Below are positions 35,901-43,705 of a stretch of DNA of 64,000 bases, piece after piece. The notes beneath the pieces are model-generated. The model did no database searches. It worked only from the letters and a program-made list of their open reading frames with translations, and had not been told where the DNA came from. The position numbers were made by a program, and so were the translations under genes. The DNA comes from Cheilinus undulatus (taxonomy: Eukaryota > Chordata > Actinopteri > Labriformes > Labridae), in assembly GCF_018320785.1 (NCBI RefSeq), contig NC_054873.1, positions 25,014,196 to 25,078,195 of the forward strand, given 5' to 3'. The first letter of the stretch is position 1. The number at the start of each line of letters is the position of its first letter.

Positions 35901-38900
35901 GTTAGATTTGTGTCTGAGGACTCTCCAGGTGAGCAAAGTCTTTACCGACTGTCTGAGGAGGTAGATAGAAATAGGTTATTGTATTACAGTACACTAAACT
36001 GGAGTGCAGAGCACTTAATCACAAGTTAGTATTGTCCCTCTGCACTTACAGGTAGTGATGACAGTTTAACTGCCTCTGTTTTCCTTTTCTACTTCTTTTT
36101 TAACAGTAGTCATAAACAGATGTTAGGTGATTACAGTTGCAATTCTAGAGCTATTTTCAGTCACTTTTTTTCATGAAACTTTTATTTTATGTCAGCATTA
36201 TTCGCTCTACGAAAATTAATTTATTTTGCCTTATATGCCTTTTTCTTGGTTGCAATATGCTAGTGTTGTTAATAACACGATAGCTAATGGATGCTAATGT
36301 TGGCTAGCGCTATTATGCAGTACGATATCCGCTATGTCACAAATATGGCATTCATTGAAGGCACAAGGTATTTTGAGTGTGCCAGTACACTGTCCTGGTA
36401 CAGTGCCGGGAAAAAGTAGTCGCCCCCTTTCTGATTCCGGATTTTTTTGCATATTTATCACACTTAAATATTTCGGATCATCAAACTAATTTTAATATTT
36501 CACAAAGACAACCCAAGTGAATAGAAAATGAATGATTATTATTTATTTATTTATTATTATTTTTTATTTTTTAAGGTGGGGGGAATCCAAATCTATCTGG
36601 CCCTGTGTGAAAAAATAAGTGCCACGTCACTGTATACTGCTTGTAGGGATACTTCACAATGTAAAAGCCCTTTGTTCCCATGTATGTACTCAAAATATGT
36701 AGTATTCAGTACAGGGGTATGTGATTTGGGACACACTATATGACATAAACTTAGTAGTTGTGTGATGAGATCAAAACATCACGAGATGTCTCGTTGAGGG
36801 GAAATCATCTCTTGAGATCAATATTGCCAAGACATCAGGAGCAGCAGCTCTTTGACAGAAAACAATACCTAAATGGAAGTTATAAAACATCATAAAGATG
36901 CCCTGGACACTTTGAAATTGTTGGTTTGCCAGCTAATGAAGAAACAGAACTGATCCGCGACCCATTCAGATCATGCTCCATCCCCTACCCCCTCCTCCAC
37001 GTGCGCTACTCGGGGCTGCACATGATCCATCTATGCATAGTAAGTTCATCAAAACAGTCTGAAATGGTTAAATGCTTCTTCTGGAAACCTGTGCAGTTTC
37101 CGTGGGGTCGTGTATGCGCACAGACTCGCTCATAGTGCTGGTATCTGTGACTTTGTGACTTTGAATTAGTATTTGCTTCTTCATGTCTCCTTCTCTTCTC
37201 ACCGTCTGTCAGTCACTCATCCATCAGCTGTTAACTGTTGTGTATCAACATTCAGAAGCTAAACATGAGTAGCACAACGGGCCGTTGCATACTGCAGCAG
37301 TAAACTTAGCAAAACAAACTCTGTCTGAACGCCATAGAGTCCACTGTTAGTTCCAAAAGCAAAGTTCAAGTTCCAGTTAAATGCGCCATGTTTGTTAGTC
37401 TGACAGCAGACTGAGCAGACACACACTCGCTCACCAATGCACACACATTAATACACACGCTCATCTTTGCGTTGTGTCCAACACTGTCAAAGCTCTTATC
37501 AGAAAAAAAGACCACAGTAGTATAAAATAAGCTATTTCTCTAAATTACTGTAAAAAACGAACAAATGTGTTATTTACAATGATTTTCTTCTAAGTGTTTT
37601 AAATAAGGATGTCCTTAAAGAGGATGAGAAATAGTTTGATTTTACTGATGCAGCCCTTTATATTTCAGTCTGTTGTAAATAGTTTTTGAATTACTTTCAA
37701 ATTAATCTAAATGCTATCACCATTATTATAATTGAAGCAATGGTGCATAGTGTAGTAAAATAAATATGTGGTAGAATATTAAAATGAAAGGTCTGATTTG
37801 AAGGGCATTAAAATGTACAGTTTGAGTCAGAGTTAGACAAGACAAACTGTGTGTAAGCATTGATAGCCTGTTCAGTCCAAGAGGAGTTAGTTTAAATATT
37901 TCTGAATAGACCTAAATGCTTCGCAGTTATGACTTTCAGCTGTATAAAGGACATATTTGCCACTCATATATTTATTTCCAAACTAAAAAAAATGTAAACT
38001 CTCGTCTCGTCTCATGTCTTGTGGGCCCAAATCTCGTCTTGTCTCGTGAGATAAGCGTCTCGTCACACCCCTAGAACTTAGCCATGGGAAAAAGGAACTT
38101 GCCATTGATTATGAAGGAAATAGGGGAACAATAAAAAGTAAAATGTTAGTGCAGATGACTTTCTACTTGTCCATAGATCCATAGATGTGAGTTTTTTTTT
38201 AAAGTGAAATAAGACATTAGGGTGCAGTTTTGTATTAATTGTACATCATTGTGGCTGCTCGGAGACCTTGCAGTGGCTTGATCATGGTTTGCTGAAAGTG
38301 ACACAAAAAGCATGCAATTAGTGTGATTTAAAACTTTTTTTGCACCAAATATGGCCCTTAATTGCATTTCAGTTAATGCATTGATGTTGATGCTGACGGT
38401 ATAGTTGTCTATAGAAAATGTTAGCATAATTGAAAAAAAAAATAGGAGGAAACAGACTGAATGAGACTAATTTCTACCTTCTTCATGCAAAATGTAAAGA
38501 AGTAAAGAATTCTTTCCATGCCATGTGCCATTCGAATGTCATGGTTTTATTGTTTTTCTGCAGAACACTTAAGCAGGGCAGTTTTAAAAGAGAGATGCAG
38601 ACATGCTGCTGGAAGGCATCCAGTTTAATCATTAGTGTCTTAAGTACTGTCCTAATGGGGTCACTGAATCTATGTTATTCTTTCTATTTCTGATAGTCTC
38701 TTCATATATGTGCCTCTCTGCTCTATAGGGTCTATAGGAGACAGGCCAGACCAGAGGAGGCCTTTAGCCAGTGTGAGAAGTCTCTGCAGTTGCTGAAGGA
38801 CTGGGGTAAGCCAGAGAAGATGTGCTTTGTCTACAGGGACATGGCTGCCATCGAACAAGACAGAGGTCATCTGAATCAAGCCATAGAGCATCTCACCAAG

Positions 38901-41900
38901 GCAAGAGGATATACATCAACAAACATGACTCTTAAGCATAACATTTATAAACATGAGAGGGTTTTTTTGACTCAGTGCCATGCTCACCTCTTATTTGGTG
39001 AAATGTGATCTATCTTATTTCACGTGGGGGTTTCTGTTAGGCTCATGCCATTGCGATGAGTCACAACTCAGAGGAGCTTGAAGGGGCTCAGATCTCCCAC
39101 AGCCTGGCCCTCATCCTTTCTGCTGCAGCAGAGCCACATCACAATGGTGAGTTTATTCACAGACACAGGCTGAGCCTGAGCAACACGGTGAGGGGGCTAA
39201 TTAGGATTTGAATCAGCTATTGTCTGTCTATATGTGGAAATCTTTAATACCGCATCATAAAAACAAGAGCACATAATGGCCTTATTGAAAAAGAATTCAA
39301 GTATAGACATGTCTTTGTTCTGTAATGTAAGCTTTTTGTGCCACATGGCAACCAAGCATGTAAACAAAACATATGGAAACTATAATGTAGGAATTCTAGA
39401 AGAAACTATGACTTTGCATTGGCACTGGACTATATTTTCTTTTTTTCTCTCAATTATTGCCAAAATGATAGATAAGATGCATTTTTTTTTTGTTTTCTCC
39501 ATGCTATTGTAGATGCTGCTGTTCAGTACTTTGAGCAGAGTTTAAGTGCATACAAAAACTCTGCAGGTCCACAGGATCCAGCTTTTCTAGCTGTTCAGGA
39601 CGATTTCTGTCGCTTCCTTCTATTCAATGGCCAGCAAGAGGTTAATGGTGACGCATGCATGCACCATACACATACAGCTATACACAGGCTCATTTAATTT
39701 TGAGACCCATAATACATTTCATTTTCCACATGTTGTTTTTAGAGCATCACCAAGGAAACAGTTTGTATTTATTAAGGATTCTTTCCCTGCCTGCTAGACG
39801 TGGTGGAATAAATCCACCTTTTTCACCTTTCTTTCGCAGAGATGTGCAGAGATACAGAGGGCTTCCCTCCCATCAAAGAGATACACGTTTGGTGACCTGA
39901 GTGCGGAGGTAGCAGAAACCTTTCAGCTGATTGGAAGTTTGGAAATGACAGAGGGCAGAATGAAGCAGGCCCACAGCACCATGACAAAGGTGATCACACA
40001 TTTCAGATCACAGCTAATGTTTATCACGGTGACAACCTTTAGATACACATTTAGGAATGCTGGACAGAGTTAAAGGAAATGTCATCCCACATGACATTGA
40101 ACCTGCCAAACTATTTGAAGGGCTTTAATAAAAGGCCAGCAGTGAGTGGGTGCGTCCATCTGCACCAGTGAGAGGCTTGTTCAAAATATACACACAAAGA
40201 GCCCCTGTCATTCTCAGATGAGCTATTTCCACCATCCTCACTAAAGCTGGATGCTATCAGAGGCAAATGCTAATCTTGGAGGGGTTGCAGTGTGCACAGG
40301 CACTATCCCTGGTGTAAAATATCACACAGAGTGACTTTGTGCCTCCTCAGTCTGGACGGAGCCTGACAGATGGGCAGCGCAACTCTGGAAAGAGAAAGGC
40401 AGTTTGCTAACTGCTGTCACTTAAGAGGGCACTGATCCCAATTAGTGTGGCATGCCATTATGTCCTCGGCAACAGAATCTGAAATCCCATGTCTCTGCAC
40501 ACATGCTTTAAATAAAATATCCTTTTTAGATGATTTAATGAAGCTCCTCCTTAAGAGCTGTTTTCAATTTAGTTTTACGTAACTTGTGTTTTTGTTTTCA
40601 CTACCACAATGACGGCATATCTTCATCTATGACCTCAGTTCTGCCGACTACTAAACACAAAAATACACTTCCAAAGAGGGGTTTCTTCATACTAGTATTA
40701 ACATGTCTGTAAGTAAAGGAGCACAGTTGCTATGTTGGTTTGTTTTGGCATGCAAGTGTCTAAGGGGTTTCAAGTCCCCCTCTTACACTGATGGGTACAT
40801 CCAGGCTCTCGCTAGTAACCTTTCGGAAGTTCCCTGACACAGACCAGATATGTCAGCTCATTTCTTCCCTGTCATCATGACACCTTTTCACCCTAAGTGA
40901 CTTTTATTTTTCCAGAGGAAGACAAGCTCATACGGTACCTACAGTGCATAAGATCCACCACATAAACACAGAGAACAATAGTACCCACACACGTTGACTT
41001 ACACTTGACATTACCCTTTCCTCTGTAGTGAAAAAGCCCTTCCATTACATCAACCTTAGCAACAGTGAAAACATCTGAGAGGCCAGATGGATCTGCTCCA
41101 GATTACGGAGTGTTTTACTTTCCCTGATGAAGAAGGGAACTTTTTCTTCCTTTTTTCCCTGCTTCAACAAAGTTCTCTTTACGTGTTGTTAGGAGGATTG
41201 CCAAAAAGGCAGAAAAGCTCGGTAGGTTTTATGTCATGTTTGTGGCTTAGATTTTTCTATTGTATTAAAAAAAAATTTAAAAAGGAAAAATTACTTAACA
41301 CAGAGCCACACCGTCAGAGCTCTTTTCTCTTATTTGATTGGTTCAAACTAAAAGTAGAGTGGAAAAATGACTCAGGCTTCTTCCTAAATGTGTTGACTTG
41401 CCACAGATCCCAGGTTGTTGATCAGGACTCCTTGTTGTAAACGTAGCACAGCCCCCTTTTTGACCTGACACACGAGTGGTCAGCACAGGTGTTATGTAAA
41501 CCTTGGAGAGCAACAGTGGTTATTTTGGGATGTTTAGTGCTTTCACATGTTGCTAGGAAGTATTTTTTTCATCTCTGAGTATGAGTTGCGCCTATCATCT
41601 TCCACTGACCACTCACACTGCTGTCTTTATTTTTGTTTTATTATAGTGCCTGGAGATCCAGAGTTTGTTATTCAGTCCTCAGCACAAGAAGACAAAAGCC
41701 ACACAAAAAGCTGTGGATATGCTGGCCCGGTAAATCTGTAAAAAATTCACTTACATTAATAAAACTGCACTCATTAAATCCAATTTAATATTGTGCTCAA
41801 ACAGTTATTGTATTGCAGATGAATTAGTAATGTAATCTTTTTCTAATAGTGACAGAATAGTGAAAAAGTAAGATGCTTTATTTATTTGGCCATGTACTGT

Positions 41901-42022
41901 TTTGCAGGGCACCAGAGGTAGCTGAGAGACATCAGAGGAAAGGTAGAAGGAAAACAAAACCTCAGACACTTTCCATTCTACCATCCAGTGGGGACGATGG
42001 AAACTTTATGTCAGATTCTTGA
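23923..42022 (+). CDS. ttc23: TTC23, tetratricopeptide repeat protein 23 (11 coding exons, 461 aa)
   Basis: Coding exons are 23923-23999, 24239-24395, 25409-25532, 25724-25871, 26337-26462, 38729-38900, 39041-39146, 39513-39640, 39840-39989, 41647-41729 and 41908-42022. They join in one frame to 1386 nt. I recognise the family from segments such as HEYKQQ, CVALTRLVYG, GLQAQEHLAIAREL, FGDLSAEVAETFQLIG and CLEIQSLL, which follow vertebrate TTC23 in order; length is close to the ~447 aa of the human protein. The protein is mostly helical TPR-type repeats between about residues 55 and 425, with a basic, disordered C-terminus (RKGRRKTK) and no signal peptide or membrane segment. Known role: TTC23 lies at the EvC zone of the primary cilium with IQCE and supports Hedgehog signalling. 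The start is the first in-frame ATG of exon 1, 90 bp after an RFX X-box. Odd points are an apparent AT-AC intron 4, a GC-AG intron 6, a 12.3-kb intron 5, and a transposon directly after the stop. It converges on synm. Confidence 0.92.
24239..24395 (+). CDS. ttc23: ttc23 coding exon 2
   Basis: Begins after ...TTGACAG and ends before GTGAGT, phase 0. It encodes the PPEEKLRHFDSRAKNHEYKQQ region (written here in part), the first segment clearly alignable with TTC23 of other vertebrates and the start of the first TPR-like helix pair. Confidence 0.9.
25409..25532 (+). CDS. ttc23: ttc23 coding exon 3
   Basis: Begins after CCTCCTCAG and ends in phase 1 before GTAAAT. Encodes FDACIRDLMHCVALTRLVYG and the following HLKLAQAHVRLAKAYFKFK, a canonical TPR helix pair with the small/aromatic spacing A..H..LA.AY. 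Confidence 0.93.
25724..25871 (+). CDS. ttc23: ttc23 coding exon 4 (ends at an apparent AT-AC donor)
   Basis: Begins after TTTTTCAG with GWGLQAQEHLAIARELLAFY and runs to LLT-E. No usable GT donor keeps the frame. At 25872 the sequence ATATCCTTG matches the U12-type AT-AC donor consensus. Cutting there leaves phase 2, which fits exon 5 exactly. If read through, the exon meets a TGA stop at 25888-25890, about 17 nt past the donor. Confidence 0.85.
25872..26336 (+). other. ttc23: ttc23 intron 4, apparent U12-type AT-AC intron
   Basis: The intron starts ATATCCTTG, eight of nine bases of the U12 AT-AC donor consensus. It ends GTCCTTAACTCTTTTAC, which contains the near-perfect U12 branch-point motif TCCTTAAC about ten bases before the terminal AC. 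These boundaries restore frame and homology across exons 4 and 5, and no GT-AG pair does. A minor-spliceosome intron is inferred from these three agreeing signals. Confidence 0.82.
26337..26462 (+). CDS. ttc23: ttc23 coding exon 5
   Basis: Begins after ...CTCTTTTAC, giving NLVEAESSFLDAEHILEKL across the junction. This aligns with the FKEAAENLTKAERL region of mammalian TTC23. It ends ...GLF(R) in phase 2 before GTGAAG. The alternative AG acceptor four bases later (26340) would need a phase-1 donor, which was not found. Confidence 0.85.
27707..29018 (+). mobile_element. Tc1-like transposon relic in ttc23 intron 5
   Basis: The element is flanked by TA on both sides. The left terminus CAGTGTCTATGAAAAGTATT and the right terminus (AATACTTTTTACAGGCACTT) are inverted repeats. 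The plus strand holds transposase pieces: MNTKEHSKQLKGKIIEK then a stop, and later MLWGCFSVASPGRL and FQQDNDPKHTAKAAQKLF, the DDE-domain signature. It is 1.31 kb against about 1.6 kb for intact elements, with stops and a poly(A) run, so it is inactive. Confidence 0.88.
29152..29775 (+). mobile_element. TTAA-target MITE with tRNA-like core, copy 1
   Basis: Both ends show TTAA next to inverted termini AGGGACATATTATGC / AATATGTCCCCT, the pattern of piggyBac- or Kolobok-type elements. No transposase is present. Inside, at 29406-29490, is a tRNA-like stretch with an A box (TAGCTCAGTGGGTTA) and a B box (GGTTCAAATCCC). Copy 2 (32975-33589) is the same element inverted. Confidence 0.8.
30447..30534 (-). 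mobile_element. Short L2/Maui LINE fragment
   Basis: CTATCCACTATCTATACAAC and TCGCCAGTCAATGGCAGGGC match the same LINE tail as at 14.56-14.85 kb, more diverged. Confidence 0.65.
30596..31058. mobile_element. MITE with TAGGGCTG termini
   Basis: Starts TAGGGCTGGGTATT and ends TTCAGCCCTA. The interior has cAATATGATATGTATCACGAT-type and ATTGCAATTAGATTATTTTC-type sequence common in fish AGGGCTG MITEs. No clear target duplication. Confidence 0.6.
31155..31337 (+). mobile_element. RTE-type LINE (Rex3/Expander-like) 3' end
   Basis: GATCCGGATCACTCCCAAAA, TTTCATCAAAATCTGTCC, and a tail of (ACAA)n followed by CTCCTTGGCAGAGGTAA are typical of RTE 3' ends in fish. Only the tail remains. Confidence 0.7.
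31352..31655. repeat. Two-unit tandem repeat of ~151 bp, AGCT-rich
   Basis: Units begin AGCTCACAAAGCAGCTATGT (31352) and AGCTTACAAAGTAGCTATGT (31503) and stay alignable to the end. Each is itself full of TAGCT/AGCTA and ACATAGCTA motifs, so an older short-unit array is likely. Confidence 0.7.
32975..33589 (-). mobile_element. TTAA-target MITE with tRNA-like core, copy 2
   Basis: The ends are TTAA-AGGTGACATGTTACC and ATATGTCCCCT-TTAA. Its right end (CATAATATGTCCCC) is the reverse complement of the left end of copy 1. The tRNA-like part lies at about 33250-33320 on the minus strand, with box spacing nearer a normal tRNA than in copy 1. Confidence 0.8.
34863..35095. mobile_element. AGGGCTGTCA-type MITE, partial copy
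   Basis: Starts AGGGCTGTCAAAC. Internal GTCTTAAACTA...ACAGACCTGC is shared with the copy at 54.62-55.01 kb. The 3' part is missing. Confidence 0.55.
35129..35160. repeat. (ATA/ATG)n microsatellite
   Basis: GATGATGATAATAATAATAA and further ATA units. Similar short ATT/ATA runs lie at 36.53-36.57 and 61.50-61.54 kb, and a (GTT)n run at 5071-5087. Confidence 0.85.
36401..36635. mobile_element. Tc1-type terminal fragment
   Basis: TA|CAGTGCCGGGAAAAAGTAGT followed by CGCCCCCTTTCTGATT resembles a Tc1 terminal repeat. It is followed by an ATT-rich run and the CACACAGGGCCAGATAGATT-type subterminal sequence. There is no transposase. Confidence 0.5.
36755..38073. mobile_element. hAT-type non-autonomous element, 1.32 kb
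   Basis: The ends TAGTTGTGTGATGAGA and TCTCGTCACACCCCTA are inverted repeats. They are flanked by the 8-bp duplication AAACTTAG / GAACTTAG (36747-36754 and 38074-38081), the length typical of hAT elements. The right end has repeated CTCGTCTCGTCTC-type motifs. No transposase is recognised in its 1.3 kb. Confidence 0.8.
38082..38412. mobile_element. AGGGCTGTCA-type MITE, internal fragment
   Basis: AAAAAGGAACTTG, GAAATAGGGGAAC and the CATGCAATTAGTGTG block match the copy at 54.7-54.95 kb. It directly abuts the hAT element. Confidence 0.5.
38729..38900 (+). CDS. ttc23: ttc23 coding exon 6 (GC donor)
   Basis: Begins after CTCTATAG and encodes VYRRQARPEEAFSQCEKSL through DMAAIEQDRGHLNQAIEHL and TK, two further TPR helices. 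The donor is AAG|GCAAGA, a GC-type donor. The frame and homology continue only if exon 7 follows directly (TK|AHAIAMS). Confidence 0.9.
38901..39040 (+). other. ttc23: ttc23 intron 6, GC-AG type, 140 bp
   Basis: The donor reads AAG|GCAAGA and the acceptor TTTCTGTTAG. GC-AG introns are a known minor class with otherwise strong donor consensus, as here. The 140-bp length is short for this gene. Retention would add about 35 codons and a stop. Confidence 0.75.
39041..39146 (+). CDS. ttc23: ttc23 coding exon 7
   Basis: Begins after TTTCTGTTAG and ends in phase 1 before GTGAGT. Encodes AHAIAMSHNSEELEGAQISH and the SLALILSAAAEPHHN stretch, matching the human AHLIILS...AHIVAHAAVASGRHEH region. Confidence 0.92.
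39513..39640 (+). CDS. ttc23: ttc23 coding exon 8
   Basis: Begins after GCTATTGTAG. Encodes DAAVQYFEQSLSAYKNSAG and FLAVQDDFCRFLLFNGQQE. It ends in phase 0 before a weak GTTAAT donor, chosen because exon 9 then continues in frame with conserved sequence. Confidence 0.9.
39840..39989 (+). CDS. ttc23: ttc23 coding exon 9
   Basis: Begins after CTTTCGCAG and ends in phase 0 before GTGATC. Encodes the strongly conserved FGDLSAEVAETFQLIGSLEM segment, then GRMKQAHSTMTK. Confidence 0.94.
40085..40560 (+). promoter_or_regulatory. Candidate conserved noncoding element in ttc23 intron 9
   Basis: Unique, GC-balanced sequence, unlike the AT-rich introns around it. It includes GATGCTATCAGAGGCAAATG and CCAATTAGTGTGGCATGCC-type stretches and lacks an open frame with splice sites. 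Confidence 0.35.
41647..41729 (+). CDS. ttc23: ttc23 coding exon 10
   Basis: Begins after TTTTATTATAG. Encodes CLEIQSLLFSPQHKKTKATQ and KAVDMLA(R), the last TPR-like helix of the family. It ends in phase 2 before GTAAAT. Confidence 0.93.
41908..42022 (+). CDS. ttc23: ttc23 coding exon 11 with stop
   Basis: Begins after TACTGTTTTGCAG. Encodes a basic, low-complexity tail (APEVAERHQRKGRRKTK...) ending MSDS and a TGA at 42020-42022. Only 59 bp separate the stop from the Tc1 terminal repeat downstream. Confidence 0.88.
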
Positions 42023-42561
42023 AATGTTTTACTTCCCCTCCACAATATCCTTGCAAGTTTTAACTAAGAGCTATTGACTTACAGTTCCTATAGAAAGTAT
42101 TCACCCCCTTAGATGTTTTACCCTTTTATTGATTTTATAAATCTGTCATGGTCAATATAATTTGTATTTTTGACAAAAAAAACTTTAATGTCTAAGTGAA
42201 AACAGATTTCTACAAAGTAACATCAATCAAACAAAAATACATCAGGTTAAATAAGGGACTGCATAAATATTCAGCCCTTCAAGTCAGTATTTAGTAGATG
42301 TACCTTTGGCTGCAATCACAGCACTGAGTCTATGTGGATAGGTCTCCATCAGGCTTGCACATTTGGACGCTGGGCATGAAGTCCTTTTCAAATCCAGCCT
42401 TAAATTCTCTTTTGGATTGAGGTCTGGGATTTGACTCGCCCACTCCAGAACATGAACCTTGTTTTTTTGTTGTTTTTCTGTGTATCTTTTGCAGTATGCT
42501 TTTGGTCATTGTCTTACTGGAAAACAAAGCTTTTCCTAAGCTGTAGTTCACTTACAGAGTG

Positions 42562-42567
42562 AATAAA
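42562..42567 (+). terminator. First canonical AATAAA after ttc23, inside a transposon
   Basis: No AATAAA or ATTAAA occurs between the ttc23 stop (42022) and this point. The signal lies within the Tc1 relic, near the edge of an inserted segment. Use for ttc23 is inferred; weaker hexamers nearer the stop cannot be excluded. Confidence 0.4.
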
Positions 42568-42569
42568 GA

Positions 42570-43335
42570 GAAATTACTACATACAGCAACCACGCCGCGA
42601 TCTGCTGGCGAATCGTACCATGGAGCAAATTGTTCCCTCTCCATTCCATCAAAGCAGTTCCACTGCCCACGCTCCAGCCCAGCAGCAGCACGTCCTGGAG
42701 CGCCACTTCGCTCTGCTTTGTTCGAGATACGCTGCAGGTCAATTTTCAGCACTGGCCACTGCCAAAGACTGTCAATTCCTGTCAATCAGAAAGCTCTAAA
42801 CAGAAAGTCACAAGCGCAGAATATCCAGTTCTTTTAAAATACAACACAATGCACAGACTCTCAATCGTAAATCATCACTATATCAACATTATGTCTCATC
42901 CTGCAGCGAGAGCAAAGGGTCACAGAGAGGTCAGTGGGTCACTGAGCTATGACAGCGCCATTGACGATGAAAAGTTAACTTTTGAGGACATTTAGCCAAA
43001 AAATTTTACATAAAACCATAGATCCTTAAAGCAAACATTAACCTTTTAACTTCCGACGTACTCACCCAAAGGCGGAAGCAATGATATCATGGACTTATAC
43101 TGGAAAGGATGATAACCCCAAAAGGTAAAATAGTCCACTGTTGACATACTATTCCTGTGTGAACCCGCATTTCTCCCGTGATCTCTGCCCGCTGATCAGG
43201 GCAGCGTGCCATGGGGCAGCATTCTAGACACTCTTCCAGTGGGTGAGGTTGCTCACCTTTGGTCGGAGCAAACCTGCAGCACTTTGCAGTACGGCGCAGT
43301 CATTGAATATGTGGAAATTGCATATGACACAGTCC
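42570..43335. mobile_element. Unclassified ~0.77-kb insertion nested in the Tc1 relic
   Basis: Tc1 sequence breaks off after the GAATAAAGAG region and resumes near GATTTTCCATTTTGCC. The insert is GC-richer, contains CpGs (ACGCCGCGATCTG, GCGCCACTTCG, TTCCGACGTACTCACC) and two CCATGG-centred motifs near its ends. I found no convincing terminal repeats, target duplication or known protein. Open frames inside are not recognisable. Confidence 0.5.
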
Positions 43336-43705
43336 TCCCGGATTTTCCATTTTGCCACATTGATCTCACCCACTACCTTACAGGACCAGCTGCCAAGAAG
43401 CATCCCCACAGCATGATGCTGTCACTACCATGCTTCACAGTTGGAATGGTGTGTTTGTGGTGATGTGCAGTGTTTGGTGTCCACCAAACATAGCATTATG
43501 TCTGATGGCCAAAAGGCACCATTACGGTCTCATCAGACCAAAGAACTTTTCTACCATTCCCTGTACTCAAGGGATCCCCATTTCCATAATTGTGAGGCTT
43601 CTAGCACTGACTGGCTGGAGCTCTGTTGAATTAGGCCATGATTGAGTTATAAAATCAATAAAGGGGTAAAACATCCAAAGAGGTGAATACTTTTTGAAGG
43701 CACTG

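Larger units (their letters stand above)
26463..38728 (+). other. ttc23: ttc23 intron 5, 12.3 kb, transposon-rich
   Basis: A GTGAAG donor and CTCTATAG acceptor bound an intron far longer than the other nine. It holds a Tc1 relic, two TTAA-target MITEs in inverted orientation, L2 and RTE tails, an AGCT-rich tandem repeat, an ATT microsatellite, a hAT MITE and fragments of an AGGGCTGTCA-ended MITE, listed separately. The stretches 26.5-27.7, 33.6-34.8 and 35.2-36.4 kb show nothing I can name. Confidence 0.85.
42082..43705 (-). mobile_element. Tc1-like transposon relic, interrupted by another insertion
   Basis: The left end CAGTTCCTATAGAAAGTATT and the right end AAGTATTCACCT...-type inverted repeat (AGGTGAATACTTTTTGAAGG then CACTG) match each other. 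The minus strand carries transposase fragments (PRPQSKREFKAGFEKD; the CCAAGAAGCATCCCCACAG block). Several stops make it dead. The middle, about 42.57-43.33 kb, is unrelated and GC-richer. It begins 59 bp after the ttc23 stop and lies between the convergent ttc23 and synm. Confidence 0.85.

Noticed and set aside
42630-42995. 121-residue open frame on the plus strand
   Set aside because: It lies in the insert within the Tc1 relic, has no recognisable domain and no promoter context.
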